Positions 8,833-16,909 of a DNA stretch of 64,000 nt are shown here, one piece after another; within the stretch, counting starts at the first letter, position 1, and each line of letters begins with the position of its first letter. This DNA is from Sphingomonas sp. BK580 (lineage in GTDB: Bacteria > Pseudomonadota > Alphaproteobacteria > Sphingomonadales > Sphingomonadaceae). The stretch spans positions 558,001 to 622,000 of the forward strand of contig NZ_JACIAY010000001.1 of NCBI RefSeq assembly GCF_014194975.1, read 5' to 3'. Position numbers and translations under genes: made by a program. The notes under the pieces are model-generated. The model was not told the DNA's origin. It did not search any database and saw nothing but the letters and a program-made list of their open reading frames with translations.

Positions 8833-10026
8833 TTACTTCGCCTGCGCCTGCGCCGGACCCGAGGGCGGCGGACCGCCTGCGGGCTTGGCGTTGGGATCGA
8901 ACGGATGCCCCTGCACCGGCATCCCCGGGCGCAGCATCATGCCGCCCTCGACGATGATCTTGTCGCCGGGATTGATGCCACCGGACACGAGCCAGTTCTC
9001 GCCGATCACGCGGCTCGTCTGCAGGCTTCGCACCTGGACCTTGCCATCGTTGCCGATGACCATGACGGTCGCCTGGCCCTTCTCGTCGCGGCCCACGGCG
9101 CGTTGCGGCACGAGGATGGCCTTCTGCGCGGTGCCCTGCGCGAGCGAGGCGCGGACGAACATGCCAGGCAGGAGCAGACCCCCGCTGTTCGGGATCAGCG
9201 CCCGGATCACCTGCGATCCAGTGGTCGGATCGACCGTGACGTCGGCGAAGCGGAGGCTGCCCTCCGGCCCGTACTCGCTGCCGTCCTCCAGCTTCAGCTT
9301 CACCTTCGCGTCGCCGTTGCGGGTCAACTGGCCGCTCATGATCTGCCGGCGCAGCTTCAGCAGGTCGGCGCTCGACTGCTGGATATCGACGTAGATCGGA
9401 TCGATGCGCTGGATCGTCGCGAGCGGGTTCGCCTGCGCGGCCGAGACGAGCGCGCCCGTGGTGAAGAGCGACCGGCCGATGCGGCCGGTGATCGGCGCAC
9501 GAATGGTCGTGCGGCCGAGATCGATCTGGGCGGAGCGCAGTGCCGCCTGTTGGGCGGCGACGTCGGCCTGCGCCTGCGCGGCCGATGTCTGCGCGTTCTC
9601 GAACTCCTGTCGCGCGATCGCGTTGATCTTCACCAGCTCGCCGTAGCGCCGCGCCAGGGCCGTGCTCGAGGCGATGCTGGAACGCGCACGGGCGAGAGCC
9701 GCACGGGCGCTGGCCACCTGAGCCTGGTACGGCGACGGATCGATCCGGTAGAGCGGCTGCCCCTTCCGGACGACGTCGCCCTCGACGAACAGGCGCGCGA
9801 GCACCAGGCCGTTGACCTGCGGCCGCACCTCGGAGGTCTCGTAGGCGGTCGTCCGTCCCGGAAGCTCGGTCGTCAGCGCGACCGGCTCCTCATGCGCCAC
9901 CACGTAGCCGACGGGGGGCGGGGCCTGTGGCGCCTGCTGCTGCCCCTTGCCAGCGTCACCGCACCCGGCGAGCGCGAGCAACGCGCTGGACGCCATCACA
10001 CAGCCGGTCAGCCGCTTCGAGACCAT
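8833..10026 (-). CDS. RND efflux membrane-fusion lipoprotein (HlyD/AcrA family)
   Basis: 397 aa from ATG 10026. The start is chosen because it gives a clean lipoprotein signal (LALAGC, Cys22); an ATG 13 codons upstream would place an odd leader before it. The domains are standard: barrel-sandwich hybrid (RPQVNGLVLARLFVEGDVVRKG), alpha-helical hairpin (about residues 90-150), lipoyl return strand (TTIRAPITGRIGRS) and membrane-proximal beta-barrel. The Pro/Gln-rich start (QQQAPQAPPP) is a normal linker. It is the first gene of the pump operon and bridges pump and outer-membrane duct in the periplasm. Confidence 0.95.
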   Translation of the reverse strand: MVSKRLTGCVMASSALLALAGCGDAGKGQQQAPQAPPPVGYVVAHEEPVALTTELPGRTTAYETSEVRPQVNGLVLARLFVEGDVVRKGQPLYRIDPSPYQAQVASARAALARARSSIASSTALARRYGELVKINAIARQEFENAQTSAAQAQADVAAQQAALRSAQIDLGRTTIRAPITGRIGRSLFTTGALVSAAQANPLATIQRIDPIYVDIQQSSADLLKLRRQIMSGQLTRNGDAKVKLKLEDGSEYGPEGSLRFADVTVDPTTGSQVIRALIPNSGGLLLPGMFVRASLAQGTAQKAILVPQRAVGRDEKGQATVMVIGNDGKVQVRSLQTSRVIGENWLVSGGINPGDKIIVEGGMMLRPGMPVQGHPFDPNAKPAGGPPPSGPAQAQAK

Positions 10027-10077
10027 GACACTTTCTCGCTTGATAAATTGTAAGGGAGCGATCACTTCCAGATCGCG

Positions 10078-10106
10078 TCGTTAGCCGCACTGCACAATAG
10101 CGTCAA
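10078..10106 (-). promoter_or_regulatory. Candidate promoter of the efflux operon
   Basis: On the minus strand TTGACG (10106-10101), a 17-base spacer and TAACGA (10083-10078) form a sigma-70-like promoter with a good -35 and a weak -10. It would give a leader of about 45 bases before ATG 10026. It lies in the 102-bp gap shared with the divergent TetR gene, so a repressor site here would control both. No clear TetR palindrome was found. Confidence 0.4.
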
Positions 10107-10128
10107 CCTGAGTAGCAAAGGTATTCCG

Positions 10129-10737
10129 TTGCCCGTCGTTGATCGAACCCGTCAGACGCGCGCCGAGCAGCGCCGCCAACATGTCAAGGAAGCGGCTCGC
10201 CGGCTCTTCGTGGAGCATGGCTTCCACAACACGGGGATCGCGTTGATCGCCCGCGAATCCGGCGTCGCGGTTCAGCAGCTGTATCGCGACTTCCCTGCGA
10301 AGGAGGACATCATCGCGGCGATCGTCGAGGACGACTGCAAGAAGTTCGCCGACCTGGCGACCCTCGACAAGGCGCTGGCGATGCGGAGCCGCGAGGGTGT
10401 GCGCGAATGGCTCACCTCGGCTACCAGCCGCGAGGACGAAGAAGGCGACCGCCTCTTTCTCGAGATCGCGGCAGAGGCTGCCCGGAACGATCGCATCAAG
10501 CAGATTTTCCTCGGTGTTCGCACGATGATGTTCGATAACATCAGCCGGGCGTTCGCCGGCCTGACGGGGGGCGACGCCGTGACCCGGGAGCATCAGCTGC
10601 TCGCGGAAGCGTTCATGATGATATCCGTCGGATCGGTCTTCACGCGGATCGTGGAGGCGGAGCTGGTCGGACCCGCGAGCAGCAGATTGGTCGCGTGTCT
10701 CCTCGCGTCGGTGTGCGACGACGCGGCTTCCGGCTAG
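10129..10737 (+). CDS. TetR-family regulator of the divergent efflux operon
   Basis: 202 aa. The N-terminal TetR helix-turn-helix is complete: AARRLFVEHGFHNTGIALIARESGVAVQQLYRDFPAKEDI. The rest is a ligand-binding helical domain of ordinary length. The only start that keeps the whole DNA-binding domain is TTG 10129, with aaagg 8 bases upstream; no ATG or GTG is available nearby, which suggests weak translation and low repressor level. Divergent placement next to the RND operon (102 bp) is the AcrR/MexR-type arrangement, so repression of the pump and of itself is expected. Confidence 0.88.
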   Translation: MPVVDRTRQTRAEQRRQHVKEAARRLFVEHGFHNTGIALIARESGVAVQQLYRDFPAKEDIIAAIVEDDCKKFADLATLDKALAMRSREGVREWLTSATSREDEEGDRLFLEIAAEAARNDRIKQIFLGVRTMMFDNISRAFAGLTGGDAVTREHQLLAEAFMMISVGSVFTRIVEAELVGPASSRLVACLLASVCDDAASG

Positions 10738-10853
10738 AGCCGGCGCGGCCACAGCATCGCGGCCGCGGGCGGCGACGCCGGCATCGAGGAGCGGAGCAGG
10801 CACGCGGGCAAACAGCGAGATCGATCGGACGCGGGGCGACTCGAGGTCGGCGA

Positions 10854-11291
10854 TCAGCCCGCCCTTCCCCGCCGCAGGCGCGCCTTGCTGACGCTGGCGA
10901 GCAGCAGCTCGTAGTGGTCGCTGGTATAGCCTGCGGCGACGAACGCCTTCACCGCGCTGACCGGGACGGCGAAGCCCCGGTGCCAGGCGTGTACCGACAA
11001 CCTTCTCAGCGCCTCCAGCTTCGGATCCGCCAGCCGCGGATTGGGCCGCCGACCGAACAACATGCCCATCGCGGTGGCCATCTTGCCCGGCGTGCGCAGC
11101 GAGGAGAGTCGGTCGCCGCGCGCAAGCGAGACCACCAGCCACTCCAGCGCGCTGAGCGAGGCATGGCTGGCCGCAGAGCGCGAGCGTTCGGCGCCCAAGC
11201 TCGCGCGCTGCCCGCCGACCGCCGATGACCGCTCGACGTTGATGGCCGTAGCAGCGCAACCGAGTGCGGAGGAGAAGTCGATGAAGGCCAT
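10854..11291 (-). CDS. Conserved-looking hypothetical protein
   Basis: 145 aa. ATG 11291 is preceded by a strong ribosome site (ggggagaa), and composition and length suggest a real gene. The C-terminal half reads like a folded cytoplasmic domain (LEALRRLSVHAWHRG, AVKAFVAAGYTSDHYELLL). No signal peptide, membrane helix or catalytic motif was recognised, so no function is assigned. It is convergent with the TetR gene. Confidence 0.6.
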   Translation of the reverse strand: MAFIDFSSALGCAATAINVERSSAVGGQRASLGAERSRSAASHASLSALEWLVVSLARGDRLSSLRTPGKMATAMGMLFGRRPNPRLADPKLEALRRLSVHAWHRGFAVPVSAVKAFVAAGYTSDHYELLLASVSKARLRRGRAG

Positions 11292-11500
11292 GTAGTTTCT
11301 CCCCTGCGGTTGTCAGCGCACCGCCGCCCCTGGACAAACGCACCGAGGTAGCCACAGACGCTGCACGTGTCGAAATCGGGCGCCGCGCCGCCGAGCAACG
11401 CGCGTCCGCACCCTTGAGCTATGCTGATACGACGCCTGGGCGCGACGACGTCATGATGCACCCTTTCATCACGACGTCACCGGAAGGCCGCCAGATCATT

Positions 11501-11516
11501 TATACTGGGCGGTATA
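11501..11516. promoter_or_regulatory. TetR-operator-like inverted repeat 1
   Basis: tatactgggcggtata has arms TATAC/GTATA around six bases. Read on the minus strand it is TATACCGCCCAGTATA, close to the TACCG-NN-CGGTA form of the second site 32 bp to the right. It resembles the operators bound by many TetR-family repressors of alphaproteobacteria. The regulator is unknown. Confidence 0.45.
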
Positions 11517-11548
11517 GAAGGGGCCGCTCGCGCCGTCAATCGATTATG

Positions 11549-11560
11549 TACCGCACGGTA
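11549..11560. promoter_or_regulatory. TetR-operator-like inverted repeat 2
   Basis: TACCG-CA-CGGTA is a perfect inverted repeat with 5-bp arms inside an A+T-rich patch. It shares the ACCG half-site with the palindrome at 11501-11516. Together they look like a two-operator regulatory region with no adjacent intact regulator. Confidence 0.45.
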
Positions 11561-12015
11561 AACATTTTTCCGCGGCGCTGAGCGAGCAATCGTCGGCTTG
11601 ACGCCCGACGCCAGTGCGACGAGCGCACTGCGGCCGCTGGGCCAGGGTTTACTGGTCGGACCCTGCCTACTCGCTCGGCCGGGTAACCCGATCGAACGGG
11701 CCGACGCTTTGATAGCGGCGGGCAGGCGCTGCGTCGTCACGCCGCTCGCGTCGAACGTTGGGAACAAGGTTCTTCTAGGAGGAGCGCGGGAATGGACGCA
11801 GAAGCGGTTAGCGGAGAGGTCCCCACAGCCACCCGCGTTCTACCGTCCGCTCGTATCGATGTCCGAGGCCGGTGCGTCGACGTGACCGGTTGCCGGGCCG
11901 GCTCGCACCGGCAAGTAGTCCGCCCGTCCCTGCGATCACTCGATCCCGCTCCTTCGTGCCGAACGGTAGGAAACAGGTGCCAAGGACTGCTGCGCCTGAG
12001 AACCGCCGAGCGTCC

Positions 12016-13239
12016 TCAGAAGAATGTTTCGAGCACCTCGGTCACGCGATGCGCCGCGTCGGTCACCAGGATGCGCCGCCATTTGTCGAACGTGAGGCAC
12101 GGGTGCGAGATGTCGAAGGCGATCACGTCGCCGACCGCGAGATCGTCGCCCGGCGCGATCGCCAGATAGGCGTGCTGGTCCATCAGCCCGGTCACCGTCC
12201 AGTGCGCGGGCGCCTCGGCCGGTCGGGCGTCCTGCCCCGGGCGGAAGCGCGTCGCCGGGCGCGGCAGGCCGGCGTCGAAGGCGACGTCGCGCTTGCCCAT
12301 CGCCACCACCGCGCGCGCGGGATCGGGGATCGACTGCACCGCCGCCCACACCCGCAGCGCGGGCCGCAGCGGCGCGCCCAGCCCCGGCGCCACCGGGTTG
12401 CGGCGCAGGATCTGCTCCTGCGCGACGCGGTAGAGCCCGTCGTCGTGGCTGATGTAGCAGCCGGGACGCAGCACCACCTGCACCGCGCCGGCGCGTGCCA
12501 CCGCGGCGCTCTCCTCCGCGACCACGTCGTACCAGGCCGATCCCGCCCCCGTCAGGATCGCCGGGGTCCGCTCGACCTGCCCCTCCGCCACGAGCCGCTC
12601 GACCGTCGCCACCGCGCGGCGGACGAAGCGCCGCACCGACGCCTCGTCGGCGAGCACGCCCTCGTAGAACTCGATCCCCGCCAGCCGCAGCGCGCCGCGC
12701 CACTCCGCCAGCGCCGCGATCACCGCGGCGAGCTGCGCCGCGTCGCGCACGCCGCAGCGCAGCCCCTCCTGGTCGCGCTCGGGCGCGAGCTCGATCAGCA
12801 CGTCGAGCGTGGCGCCGCGCGCGCGGCACGCCGCGCCGAGCTGCGCCACGCCCGCGGGGCTGTCGACCAGGCAGAGCAGGTCGAGCCCGGGACGCGCCGC
12901 CAGCGCGGCGACCGCGGCGACATTGGCCGCGCCGACCACCTGGTTGGCAATCAGGATCCGTTCCACCCCGTGCGCCGCGGCGACGCGCGCCTGCTGACTG
13001 GTCGCGACCGTGATCCCCCACGCGCCGGCGTCGAGCTGGCGGCGGAACAGCGCGGGCGCCATGGTGGTCTTGCCGTGCGGCGCCAGCGCTAGCCCATAGG
13101 AATCGATGAAGGCGCGCATCCAGGCGAGATTGTGCGCCATGTCGGGGCCGCTCAGCACCGCGGCGGGGAGCGGCACGTCGCCCGCCAGCAGGTCCCACCC
13201 GCTGCCGCCCTGCCCGACCCCTTTGTTCAGCTCGTCCAC
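12016..13239 (-). CDS. PLP-dependent D-amino acid deaminase (D-serine dehydratase / D-threonine aldolase fold)
   Basis: 407 aa. Fold-type III PLP enzyme: an alanine-racemase-like barrel with the Schiff-base lysine in APHGKTTMAP (Lys57), then a C-terminal beta domain with His379 and Cys381 (ISHPCLTFD), which match the metal ligands of eukaryotic-type D-serine dehydratases. Expected reaction: a D-amino acid such as D-Ser or D-Thr to the 2-oxo acid plus ammonia by way of an enamine/imine. It is divergent (84 bp between starts) from the deacylase-RidA-permease operon. That supports a role in D-amino acid catabolism, and RidA would hydrolyse its reactive intermediate. Substrate specificity is not proven. 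Confidence 0.88.
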   Translation of the reverse strand: MDELNKGVGQGGSGWDLLAGDVPLPAAVLSGPDMAHNLAWMRAFIDSYGLALAPHGKTTMAPALFRRQLDAGAWGITVATSQQARVAAAHGVERILIANQVVGAANVAAVAALAARPGLDLLCLVDSPAGVAQLGAACRARGATLDVLIELAPERDQEGLRCGVRDAAQLAAVIAALAEWRGALRLAGIEFYEGVLADEASVRRFVRRAVATVERLVAEGQVERTPAILTGAGSAWYDVVAEESAAVARAGAVQVVLRPGCYISHDDGLYRVAQEQILRRNPVAPGLGAPLRPALRVWAAVQSIPDPARAVVAMGKRDVAFDAGLPRPATRFRPGQDARPAEAPAHWTVTGLMDQHAYLAIAPGDDLAVGDVIAFDISHPCLTFDKWRRILVTDAAHRVTEVLETFF

Positions 13240-13323
13240 CTCGTGTCTCCCAGATACCTAAAATTGTTTACATTAATCCTCCGTCGGGAGACAGTGGCGA
13301 CGGCATCGCGACGGGGAGGAGCC

Positions 13324-14766
13324 ATGACCGAGACGATCATCGCCGGCGCCGAGCTGTACGACGGCTCGGGCGCCGCCGGCTACCGCGCCGACGTGACCGT
13401 GCGCGACGGCGTCATCGCCGCGGTCGCTCCCGCCGCGGACACGCCGCCCGAGGACGCGATCGACGCGCGCGGGCTCGCGCTCGCGCCCGGCTTCATCGAC
13501 GCGCACACGCACGACGATCTGGTCGCGATCACCGCGCCGGCGATGACTCCCAAGATCACCCAGGGCGTCACCACCGTGGTGGTCGGCAACTGCGGGATCA
13601 GCGCGGGCGCTGGCCGCGCGGGCGACGCGCTGCCCGACCCGATGGTGCTGCTCGGCCCGCCCGGCGACTTCGCCTACGCCAACTTCGCCGCTTACGCCGC
13701 CGCGGTCGACGCGGCGATGCCCGCGACCAACGTGGTCGCCCTGGTCGGCCACACCGCGCTGCGCGCGCGCCACCTCGATCGGCTCGATCGCGATGCCGCG
13801 GAGGACGAGCGCGAAGCGATGCGCGCCGACCTCGCCGCCGCGCTCGACGCCGGCGCCTTCGGCTTCTCGACCGGGCTCGCCTATGCCAATGCCGCGCACG
13901 CCTCGACCGAGGAGGTGATGGCGGTGGCCGCGGCGCTGCGCGACACCGGCGCGCTCTACGCCACGCACCTGCGCAGCGAGGGCGCCGCGATCCTGCCCGC
14001 GATCGACGAGGCGGTCGCGATCGCGCGCCACGCCGGCGCTCCGCTGGTGGTGTCGCACCTCAAATGCGCCGGCGCGAGCCAGTACGGCCGCAGCGGCGAG
14101 ATCCTGGCGCGGCTCGAGGCGGCCGCGGCGACTCACCCGACCGGCTGCGACTGTTATCCCTATACCGCGAGCTCCTCGACGCTCGACCTGAAGCAGGTGG
14201 TGCCCGAGACGCCGATCCTGATCACCTGGTCCGAGCAGGAGCCCGACCAGGCCGGGCGGATGCTCGCCGACATCGCCGCCGACTGGGGTTGCGCGCTGCG
14301 CGACGCGGCGCAACGGCTCCAGCCTGCCGGCGCGGTCTACCACTGCATGGCGGAGAGCGACGTCGACCGCATCCTGGCGCACCCGCTCACCATGATCGGC
14401 TCGGACGGGCTGCCGTGCGACCCGCGCCCGCACCCGCGGCTGTGGGGCAGCTTCCCGCGCGTGCTGGCGCATTACGTGCGCGAGCGCGGGCTGCTGGCGC
14501 TGCCCGAGGCGATCCGCAAGATGACCGGGCTCACCGCCGACCGGCTCGGCCTGCGCGACCGCGGCTATGTCCGCGCCGGGCTCGCCGCCGACCTGGTGCT
14601 GTTCGATCCCGCGCGCGTGCTCGATCGCGCCAGCTACGACGACCCGGTGCGCGCCGCCGAGGGGGTGCTGGGCGTGTGGGTCAACGGCGTCGCCACGCTC
14701 GATCGCGGCGGCGTCACCGGCGCGCGCGGCGGGCGGCTGCTGCGGCGCCCGGGCGCGGCGCGGTAG
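13324..14766 (+). CDS. N-acyl-D-amino acid deacylase (D-aminoacylase)
   Basis: 480 aa from ATG 13324, with a strong site (ggggagga) just before it; the longer open frame upstream overlaps the divergent gene and is rejected. Amidohydrolase family 3: metal-binding HTHDD (His61, His63), VVGNCG with the bridging-type Cys90, a later THLRSE and HLKCAG, and SDGLPCDPRPHPR near residue 360. It removes the acyl group from N-acyl-D-amino acids in the cytoplasm and so feeds the deaminase encoded divergently. It is followed by RidA and a GntP permease on the same strand. Confidence 0.92.
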   Translation: MTETIIAGAELYDGSGAAGYRADVTVRDGVIAAVAPAADTPPEDAIDARGLALAPGFIDAHTHDDLVAITAPAMTPKITQGVTTVVVGNCGISAGAGRAGDALPDPMVLLGPPGDFAYANFAAYAAAVDAAMPATNVVALVGHTALRARHLDRLDRDAAEDEREAMRADLAAALDAGAFGFSTGLAYANAAHASTEEVMAVAAALRDTGALYATHLRSEGAAILPAIDEAVAIARHAGAPLVVSHLKCAGASQYGRSGEILARLEAAAATHPTGCDCYPYTASSSTLDLKQVVPETPILITWSEQEPDQAGRMLADIAADWGCALRDAAQRLQPAGAVYHCMAESDVDRILAHPLTMIGSDGLPCDPRPHPRLWGSFPRVLAHYVRERGLLALPEAIRKMTGLTADRLGLRDRGYVRAGLAADLVLFDPARVLDRASYDDPVRAAEGVLGVWVNGVATLDRGGVTGARGGRLLRRPGAAR

Positions 14767-14786
14767 TGGCGGCGGGGCAGATCAAC

Positions 14787-14921
14787 TCCTCCCCGCTCGC
14801 GGGAAGGGGGACCGCCGGCCGCGGGCCGGTGGTGGAGGGGGGCTCGCCTCATGGCGCAGCGTCTGCGGAAGCCCCCCTCCACCAGCCTGCGGCTGGTCCC
14901 CCTCCCCGTGCCGGGGAGGAT
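14787..14921. repeat. Composite palindromic repeat inside the D-amino acid operon
   Basis: Two arms of GC-rich sequence face each other. The left arm (about 14787-14845) holds ctccccgctcgcgggaaggg and ccggtggtggagg. The right arm (about 14869-14921) holds ccctccaccagcctgcggctgg and ccccgtgccggggagg, roughly the reverse complement. Several small hairpins nest inside. It fills the 187-bp gap between deacylase and RidA and resembles intergenic repeats of sphingomonads (see also 19518-19720). Confidence 0.7.
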
Positions 14922-14953
14922 CTCTAGTGATCAAACAACGAAGGACATCATCG

Positions 14954-15346
14954 ATGAGTGACGGCATCAAGCGCTACGGCGTCGAGGGCGGCAGCGGCAC
15001 CGGCGGGCAGCACCTGCCGTTCGCGCGCGCGGTGCAGGCCGACGGCTGGCTCTATGTCTCAGGGCAGGTGCCGATGGTCGACGGCGAGGTGATCGACGGC
15101 GGCATAATCCCCCAGACCCACCAGGCGATCCGCAACGTGCTCAAGATCCTCGAGGAAGCCGGCTACGGCCCGGAGCATGTCGTGCGCTGCGGCGTGTGGC
15201 TCGACGACGCGCGCGACTTCATGTCGTTCAACCGCATCTTCAAGGAATATTTCGGCGCCCACCCGCCGGCGCGCGCCTGCGTGGTCTCGCAGATGGTGGT
15301 CGACTGCAAGGTCGAGGTCGACTGCGTCGCCTGGAAGCAGCCCTGA
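14954..15346 (+). CDS. RidA/YjgF family enamine/imine deaminase
   Basis: 130 aa from ATG 14954, typical length. Family features: YVSGQVPMVDGE, QTHQAIRNVLKILEEAGYG, VWLDDARDFMSFN, and the conserved substrate-binding Arg in the PPARACVV segment. RidA proteins hydrolyse imines released by PLP dehydratases and form trimers in the cytoplasm. It sits between the D-aminoacylase and the permease; its TGA directly abuts the permease GTG at 15347, so the two are translated together. Confidence 0.92.
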   Translation: MSDGIKRYGVEGGSGTGGQHLPFARAVQADGWLYVSGQVPMVDGEVIDGGIIPQTHQAIRNVLKILEEAGYGPEHVVRCGVWLDDARDFMSFNRIFKEYFGAHPPARACVVSQMVVDCKVEVDCVAWKQP

Positions 15347-16681
15347 GTGAGCGGCGGCACGCTGCTGCTGCTGGAGGCCGCCGGCGCGGTCGCGCTGCTG
15401 ATCCTGCTGATCGTGCGCGCGCGGCTCAGCCCGTTCGTCGCGCTGACCCTGGTGTCGCTCGGGCTCGCGCTGGTGGCAGGGATCGCGCCGGCCGACATCG
15501 TCAAGGGGTTCGAGGCCGGGGTCGGTAGCGCGCTCGGGCATATCGCGCTGGTGGTCGGGCTCGGCACGATCCTCGGCAAGATGATGGTCGAGTCGGGCGG
15601 CGCGGACCGTGTCGCGCGCACCGTGATCGGCCTGTTCGGCGCGCGCCGCGCCGACTGGGCGGCGATGACGGTGGCGCTGATCGTCGGCCTGCCGGTGTTC
15701 TTCGAGGTCGGCTTCGTGCTGCTCGTGCCGATCGTCTTCGCGGTCGCGGGGCGGCTGCGCCAGCACTCGCTGCGGCTCGGCCTGCCGATGGCGGCGGGGC
15801 TGTCGGTGGTGCACGCGATGGTACCGCCCCACCCCGCCGCGATGCTCGCGACCCAGGCCTATGGCGCCGACGTCGGGCTGACCGTGCTGTTCGCGCTGAT
15901 CGTCGGCGTGCCCACCGCGGCGGTCGCGGGGCCGCTCTACGCGCGGCTCATCGTCCCGCGGCTCGCCCCCGCGGTGCCGCCCTCGCCCGCGGCGGCGGAC
16001 GTGCCCGATCGCGCGCTGCCCGGTTTCGCCATCACGGTGGCGACGCTCCTCATGCCGGTCGCGCTGATGCTGCTCGGCAGCCTCGCGCCGTCGCTCGCCG
16101 CGCCGGGCACGCCGCTCGACCAGGCGCTGCGCTTCCTCGGCACGCCCGTGGTCGCGCTGCTCGCGGCGGTGCTGGTGAGCTATTGGACGCTCGGCCTGGC
16201 GCGCGGGCTGAGCGCGGCGACGCTGCAGCGCTACACCAACGAGTGCCTCGCGCCGACCGCGATGATCACCTTGGTGGTCGGCGTCGGCGCGGGGTTCGGC
16301 CGCGTGCTGACCGACAGCGGCGCCTCCGACGCGATCGTCGCGCTGGCGGCGCAGCTGCACGTGCCCGTGGTGCTGCTCGCCTGGCTGATCGCGGCCTTGA
16401 TGCGCGTCGCGACCGGCTCGGCGACGGTGGCGATGGCGACCGCGGCGGGGATCGTCGCGCCGCTCGCCGCCGCCAACCCGGGGGTGCGGCCCGAGCTGCT
16501 CGTGCTCGCCACCGGCGCGGGATCGGTGGTGCTGAGCCACGTCAACGACGGCGGCTTCTGGCTGGTGAAGGAATATTTCGGGCTCAGCGTCGCCGACACG
16601 ATCCGCAGCTGGACGGTGTGCGAGACGCTGATCTCGGTGGTGGCGCTGGTGCTGACGCTGGGGCTGTCCGCGCTGGTGTGA
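15347..16681 (+). CDS. GntP-family permease (gluconate:H+ symporter type)
   Basis: 444 aa with 12-13 hydrophobic segments and GntP-family signatures: LGTILGKMMVESGGADRVA near residue 70, PVFFEVGFVLLVPIVF and the VPPHPA motif. GTG 15347 follows the RidA stop without a gap. In D-serine utilisation systems such permeases (DsdX-like) bring the amino acid in, and the context here suggests uptake of D-amino acids or their N-acyl forms rather than gluconate. That substrate is inferred from neighbours only. Confidence 0.9.
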   Translation: MSGGTLLLLEAAGAVALLILLIVRARLSPFVALTLVSLGLALVAGIAPADIVKGFEAGVGSALGHIALVVGLGTILGKMMVESGGADRVARTVIGLFGARRADWAAMTVALIVGLPVFFEVGFVLLVPIVFAVAGRLRQHSLRLGLPMAAGLSVVHAMVPPHPAAMLATQAYGADVGLTVLFALIVGVPTAAVAGPLYARLIVPRLAPAVPPSPAAADVPDRALPGFAITVATLLMPVALMLLGSLAPSLAAPGTPLDQALRFLGTPVVALLAAVLVSYWTLGLARGLSAATLQRYTNECLAPTAMITLVVGVGAGFGRVLTDSGASDAIVALAAQLHVPVVLLAWLIAALMRVATGSATVAMATAAGIVAPLAAANPGVRPELLVLATGAGSVVLSHVNDGGFWLVKEYFGLSVADTIRSWTVCETLISVVALVLTLGLSALV

Positions 16682-16737
16682 GCGCCGATGCGCGCCTGCG
16701 GGAGTAGAAGCTCAATCATGAGGCATGACCTCTGTGG

Positions 16738-16899
16738 CCCTGGGCTCCTGCGTGCGCAGGAGCACGGCCGGACGCTGCTGACGCTAGGCCGGGCGGCACT
16801 GGTGTGACGAGCGGCCCGTGCTCCTGCGCAAGCAGGAGCCCAGGGTGACGAAGGACGACGCCGGTGGCTCTAGGCTCCTCCCTGCGCAGCAGCACGAGC
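16738..16899. repeat. Three copies of the ctcctgcgtgcgcaggag intergenic repeat
   Basis: Copy 1 at 16743-16765 (ggctcctgcgtgcgcaggagcac), copy 2 in the opposite orientation at 16819-16845 (gtgctcctgcgcaagcaggagcccag), and a degenerate copy 3 at about 16871-16899. Each is a 7-8-bp stem-loop flanked by ccctggg/cccaggg. The same element occurs at 48333-48410 and 56277-56358. It lies between the convergent permease and GH3 genes. Confidence 0.8.
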
Positions 16900-16909
16900 C
16901 GAGGCAGGC

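Larger units (their letters stand above)
11292..12015. other. Gene-poor intergenic region (724 bp)
   Basis: No credible coding sequence was found. Short open frames on both strands lack start signals and normal composition. The stretch 11490-11570 is distinctly A+T-richer than its surroundings and holds two TetR-operator-like palindromes (listed separately). It may be the remains of a lost regulator/target pair or the long promoter region of the gene at 10854-11291. Confidence 0.6.

Noticed and set aside
11477..11767. 96-codon open frame on the - strand
   Set aside because: No start signal; it runs across the A+T-rich palindromes and reads as random sequence.
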